Below are positions 47,169-50,497 of a stretch of 50,497 bases of DNA, one piece after another; positions within the stretch are counted from its first letter, which is position 1, and each line of letters begins with the position of its first letter. Position numbers and translations under genes: made by a program. The stretch comes from Pseudomonas sp. TH10 (GTDB taxonomy: Bacteria > Pseudomonadota > Gammaproteobacteria > Pseudomonadales > Pseudomonadaceae), in contig NZ_JAEKEG010000170.1 of assembly GCF_016651255.1 (NCBI RefSeq), forward strand, positions 1 to 50,497, in the 5' to 3' direction. The notes beneath the pieces were generated by a model, which saw only the letters and a program-made list of their open reading frames with translations, did no database searches and had not been told where the DNA came from.

Positions 47169-49481
47169 ATGGCGTTGGCCCACACACTTGGTTTTCCCCG
47201 CATCGGCGCAGACCGCGAACTGAAAAAAGCCCTTGAATCGTATTGGAAGGGCGACCTCGACCAGGATGCGCTGCACAGCGTTGGCCGGCAGTTGCGTGCC
47301 ACCCATTGGCAGCTGCAGAAAGACGCCGGCATCGATTTGCTTCCGGTAGGCGACTTCGCCTGGTATGACCAGGTGCTGACCCATTCCCTGACCTTCGGCG
47401 TGATCCCACAGCGTTTTGCCGGCGCCCAGGACGAGAACGGCCTGCCGACCCTCGATACCCTGTTCGCCATGGCCCGTGGCGCCACCGCCAGCTGTTGCGG
47501 CAATGAGCATGGCCAGGCGCAGTACGCCCAGGAACTGACCAAGTGGTTTGACACCAACTACCACTACCTGGTCCCGGAGTTCAGCGCCGATCAGCAGTTC
47601 AAACTCAGCTGGGAGCAACTGTTCGACGAGGTCGACGAAGCCTTGGCGCTCGGCCACACCGTCAAGCCGGTGATCATCGGCCCGCTCACCTACCTGTGGC
47701 TGGGCAAGGCCAAGGGCGACGACTTCGACCGGCTCGATCTGCTCGAACGGCTGTTGCCGGTCTACAACGAAATCCTCAGTCGCCTTGCCGAGCAAGGCGT
47801 GGAATGGGTACAGATCGACGAACCGATCCTGACCCTGGACCTGCCCCAGGCGTGGAAAAGCGCATTCGAACGCGCCTACCACATCCTTCAGTACTCACCG
47901 CTGAAAAAACTCCTGGCGACCTACTTCAGTGGTCTGCAAGACAACCTCGGCCTGGCGGTCGGCCTGCCGGTGCAAGGCCTGCACATCGACGCCGTGCGTG
48001 CGCCGGATCAACTCGGCCAGGTGCTTGATCGCCTGCCGACCTACAAGATCCTGTCCGTGGGCCTGGTGAACGGGCGCAATGTGTGGCGCTGCGAACTGGA
48101 ATCGGTGCTGGCGCAATTGCAACCGGCCCAGGAACGCTTTGGCGACAACCTGTGGGTCAGCAGTTCCTGCTCGCTGCTGCACAGCCCCGTGGATCTGGAC
48201 CGCGAAGACAAACTCGATCCGGAACTGAAAAGCTGGTTGGCGTTTGCCGTGCAAAAGTGTGGCGAGATCGCCGTGCTGCGTGACGCGCTTAACGATCCAC
48301 AAGCGCCCAAGGTGCGAGCGGCGCTGGCTGAAAGCAATGCCATTGAGGCCAGTCGTGCCGAGTCGCCGCGTATTCACAAAACTGCCGTGCAGGCCCGTGT
48401 TGCGGCGGTAAGTGCCGCTGACAGCCGGCGCCAATCACCGTTTGCCCAGCGTGTTGAACAACAGCGTGCTCGCCTGCAGTTGCCAGCATTTCCCACGACC
48501 ACCATTGGCTCTTTCCCGCAAACCGCGTCGATTCGTCTGGCGCGCCAATCGTTCAAGCAAGGCAAGCTGAGCGCCGCTGAATACACCGAGGCGATGCACA
48601 GCGAGATCCGCCACGCGGTGGAAATCCAGGAGCGCCTGGGCCTCGACGTGCTGGTGCACGGTGAAGCCGAACGCAACGATATGGTCGAGTACTTCGCCGA
48701 GCAACTCGACGGCTACGTGTTCACCCGTTTCGGTTGGGTGCAAAGCTACGGTTCGCGTTGTGTGAAACCGGCAGTGATTTTCGGCGACCTGAGCCGACCG
48801 AAAGCCATGACCGTCGAGTGGATCCGCTACGCCCAGGGCCTGACCGACAAGGTCATGAAAGGCATGCTGACCGGTCCGGTGACGATGCTGATGTGGTCGT
48901 TCCCGCGTGAAGATGTCAGCCGTGAAGTGCAGGCTCGACAACTGGCGCTGGCAATCCGTGACGAAGTGGTCGACCTGGAAGCCGCCGGCATCAAGATCGT
49001 ACAGATCGATGAAGCGGCGTTCCGTGAAGGTCTGCCGTTGCGTCAGGCGCAGTGGCAGCATTATCTGGACTGGGCGACCGAAGTGTTCCGTCTGTGCGCC
49101 AGCGGTGTGCGTGACGAAACGCAGATCCATACACACATGTGCTACAGCGAGTTCAACGATGTGATCGAGTCCATCGCAGCGATGGATGCCGACGTGATCA
49201 CCATCGAAACGTCGCGTTCGGACATGGAGTTGCTCGACGCTTTCGAAGCCTTCGCTTACCCGAACGAAATCGGCCCGGGCGTCTACGACATCCACTCGCC
49301 GCGCATTCCGGATGCATCGGAAATGGCCAACTTGCTGCGCAAGGCCTCCAAACGCATTCCAGCCGAGCGCCTGTGGGTCAACCCGGACTGCGGCCTGAAA
49401 ACCCGCGGCTGGCCGGAAACCGAAGCAGCGTTGGTACACATGGTGAACGCTGCACGACAGTTGCGCACTCGATTGGCATAG
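47169..49481 (+). CDS. metE: Cobalamin-independent methionine synthase MetE
   Basis: Transfers a methyl group from 5-methyltetrahydropteroyl-triglutamate to homocysteine to make methionine, without B12. The protein is 770 residues from the ATG at 47169 ([20 protein letters not shown]); an earlier start at 47154 adds five atypical residues. The two-barrel architecture shows [13 protein letters not shown] at the N-terminus and the catalytic C-terminal half starting [20 protein letters not shown]. Zinc ligands are in [11 protein letters not shown] (His656, Cys658) and NPDCGLKTR (Cys741). Intact and normal length. Expression is presumably activated by the divergent MetR. Confidence 0.97.
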   Translation: MALAHTLGFPRIGADRELKKALESYWKGDLDQDALHSVGRQLRATHWQLQKDAGIDLLPVGDFAWYDQVLTHSLTFGVIPQRFAGAQDENGLPTLDTLFAMARGATASCCGNEHGQAQYAQELTKWFDTNYHYLVPEFSADQQFKLSWEQLFDEVDEALALGHTVKPVIIGPLTYLWLGKAKGDDFDRLDLLERLLPVYNEILSRLAEQGVEWVQIDEPILTLDLPQAWKSAFERAYHILQYSPLKKLLATYFSGLQDNLGLAVGLPVQGLHIDAVRAPDQLGQVLDRLPTYKILSVGLVNGRNVWRCELESVLAQLQPAQERFGDNLWVSSSCSLLHSPVDLDREDKLDPELKSWLAFAVQKCGEIAVLRDALNDPQAPKVRAALAESNAIEASRAESPRIHKTAVQARVAAVSAADSRRQSPFAQRVEQQRARLQLPAFPTTTIGSFPQTASIRLARQSFKQGKLSAAEYTEAMHSEIRHAVEIQERLGLDVLVHGEAERNDMVEYFAEQLDGYVFTRFGWVQSYGSRCVKPAVIFGDLSRPKAMTVEWIRYAQGLTDKVMKGMLTGPVTMLMWSFPREDVSREVQARQLALAIRDEVVDLEAAGIKIVQIDEAAFREGLPLRQAQWQHYLDWATEVFRLCASGVRDETQIHTHMCYSEFNDVIESIAAMDADVITIETSRSDMELLDAFEAFAYPNEIGPGVYDIHSPRIPDASEMANLLRKASKRIPAERLWVNPDCGLKTRGWPETEAALVHMVNAARQLRTRLA

Positions 49482-49647
49482 CCTGGCGGCGCATGCTCCG
49501 GGCGGCGATCCGACCATCAACGATCGCATGGTTTCGAATATGACCGCTCGGCACTCTTCATCAAACTGTCATGGAACTGTGGCAGCGCGCTTGAACAAAC
49601 TTCATCAGACTCGCGCTCTACTGGGGTTCTGCGTTTCGGTGTTTTTC

Positions 49648-50497
49648 ATGCACAAGGTGTTTTTATCAGTCGCGGCCATGTTGGCCGCGCTTTTGTTCGG
49701 TGCGCCGTCGATGGCGGCAGCGCGTTGCGATGTCAACGTGCCGACCGAGCACGTCGATCTGCAACAAGTCAGCATCGCTTATCAGAGTATTGGTCGCGCG
49801 TCGGATCCGGCGTTGCTGCTGGTGATGGGCCTGGGCGGGCAATTGATTCACTGGCCGGATGAGGTGGTAGTCGCGCTGTGTCAGCAGGGCTTTCGGGTGA
49901 TTCGTTATGACAACCGCGATGTCGGTCTGTCGACTTGGCGCCAGGCCCCGCTTGAGGCCAATCTGACCTTTGAAGTGCTGCGCTACAAACTTGGGCTGCC
50001 GGTGGCGGCGCCGTACAGCCTGACTGACATGGCCGACGACGCGCTGGGCCTGATGTCGGCGCTGCACGTCGAGCAGTTTCATGTCCTCGGCGCGAGCATG
50101 GGCGGGATGATCGCCCAGCACATGGCGGCGATGGCGCCGCAGCGGGTCGAGAGCCTGACGCTGATCATGACCACCTCCGGCGCTGAAGGCCTGCCGGCAC
50201 CGAGTGCCGCGCTGGTGCAACTGCTATCCCGTCGCGGCGCGCCGAATCGCGAAGTTGCGCTGGAGCAGCAGGCTGATCTGTTGGCGGCGCTGGGTAGCCC
50301 GACGGTGACGGATGACCGCCAGGCATTGCTGCATCAAGCGGCATTGTCGTATGACCGCGCGTTCAATCCGGAAGGCGTGAAGCGGCAGATCATGGCGATC
50401 CTCGCTGAACCGAGCCGCGTGGCGTTGCTTAACCAGTTGCGCGTGCCGACGCTGGTGGTGCACGGCACGGCTGATCCGTTGCTGCCGGTCATGCACG
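49648..50497 (+). CDS. Secreted alpha/beta hydrolase, 3'-truncated by window edge
   Basis: An uninterrupted frame of 283 codons runs from the ATG at 49648 to the window end with no stop. The N-terminus is a signal peptide ([18 protein letters not shown]..., cut after MAAA). The mature part is an alpha/beta hydrolase: oxyanion-hole region [15 protein letters not shown], strand [14 protein letters not shown], the nucleophile elbow GASMGG (Ser), and [10 protein letters not shown], where an acidic residue of the triad sits. The catalytic His lies beyond the window. Relatives include periplasmic esterases and lipases; the substrate is unknown. The ~165-base gap after metE contains no terminator that I could recognise. 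Confidence 0.88.
   Translation, partial: MHKVFLSVAAMLAALLFGAPSMAAARCDVNVPTEHVDLQQVSIAYQSIGRASDPALLLVMGLGGQLIHWPDEVVVALCQQGFRVIRYDNRDVGLSTWRQAPLEANLTFEVLRYKLGLPVAAPYSLTDMADDALGLMSALHVEQFHVLGASMGGMIAQHMAAMAPQRVESLTLIMTTSGAEGLPAPSAALVQLLSRRGAPNREVALEQQADLLAALGSPTVTDDRQALLHQAALSYDRAFNPEGVKRQIMAILAEPSRVALLNQLRVPTLVVHGTADPLLPVMH

Noticed and set aside
47049..47882. Upstream extension of metR across metE
   Set aside because: The extra ~278 residues are antisense to metE; the LysR helix-turn-helix starts right after the GTG at 47048, which has a GGAG site.

Overview
The window is a roughly 50.5 kb piece of a high-GC chromosome that looks like a fluorescens-group Pseudomonas. The evidence is a membrane PQQ glucose dehydrogenase next to an OprB porin, an AsrA-type second Lon protease, a CumA-like multicopper oxidase followed by tadA, MetR/MetE, a ProY-like permease, and many Pseudomonas-style intergenic palindromes (REP family). 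No rRNA, tRNA, CRISPR array or insertion sequence was recognised.

Layout. 1-6.6 kb is housekeeping: the end of a CumA-like oxidase, tadA, cmoA-cmoB, a YhhN-family lysoplasmalogenase behind a chagasin-like (I42) lipoprotein, and lon2. 6.9-10.9 kb is the periplasmic glucose pathway (gcd, oprB). 11.4-12.2 kb holds two small genes (VF530-like, Pr6Pr-like). 12.3-29 kb is an accessory island. A giant toxin-like gene reads left (12356-18045). It is followed by a nickel/iron-type padR-sip pair resembling E. coli yqjI-yqjH, an orphan fimbrial-adhesin-like secreted protein in an AT-rich stretch, and a second giant toxin-like gene reading right (21829-28974). 29-37 kb holds a bifunctional penicillin-binding-like protein, a proline-type permease and a GtrA/GT2/GtrII surface-glucosylation set. 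37.1-44.8 kb is a signalling cluster: REC-GGDEF-EAL, di-haem peroxidase, DAHL-type histidine kinase and REC-histidine kinase in one leftward operon, with a divergent REC-YN-GYP regulator. 44.9-50.5 kb has a Nudix hydrolase, a LysE exporter, divergent metR/metE and the start of an alpha/beta hydrolase cut by the window edge.

An overriding feature is about 21 single-base reading-frame breaks, including in conserved housekeeping genes (gcd, cmoA, the multicopper oxidase, gtrA). Most look like one base missing from a homopolymer. Repairing them restores the expected lengths (Gcd 803 aa, CmoA 247 aa). I therefore treat most as probable sequence errors, though real decay in the toxin genes cannot be excluded. 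Frame repair by eye makes the two toxin-like genes about 1,897 and 2,383 codons long. The first ends in a TIKI/ChaN-like effector domain plus an SH2-like tail. The second ends in an apparent pseudokinase followed by a cysteine-protease-like Cys-His-Asp module. These chimeric polymorphic toxins, and the peroxidase embedded in a c-di-GMP/phosphorelay operon, are the most interesting systems here.
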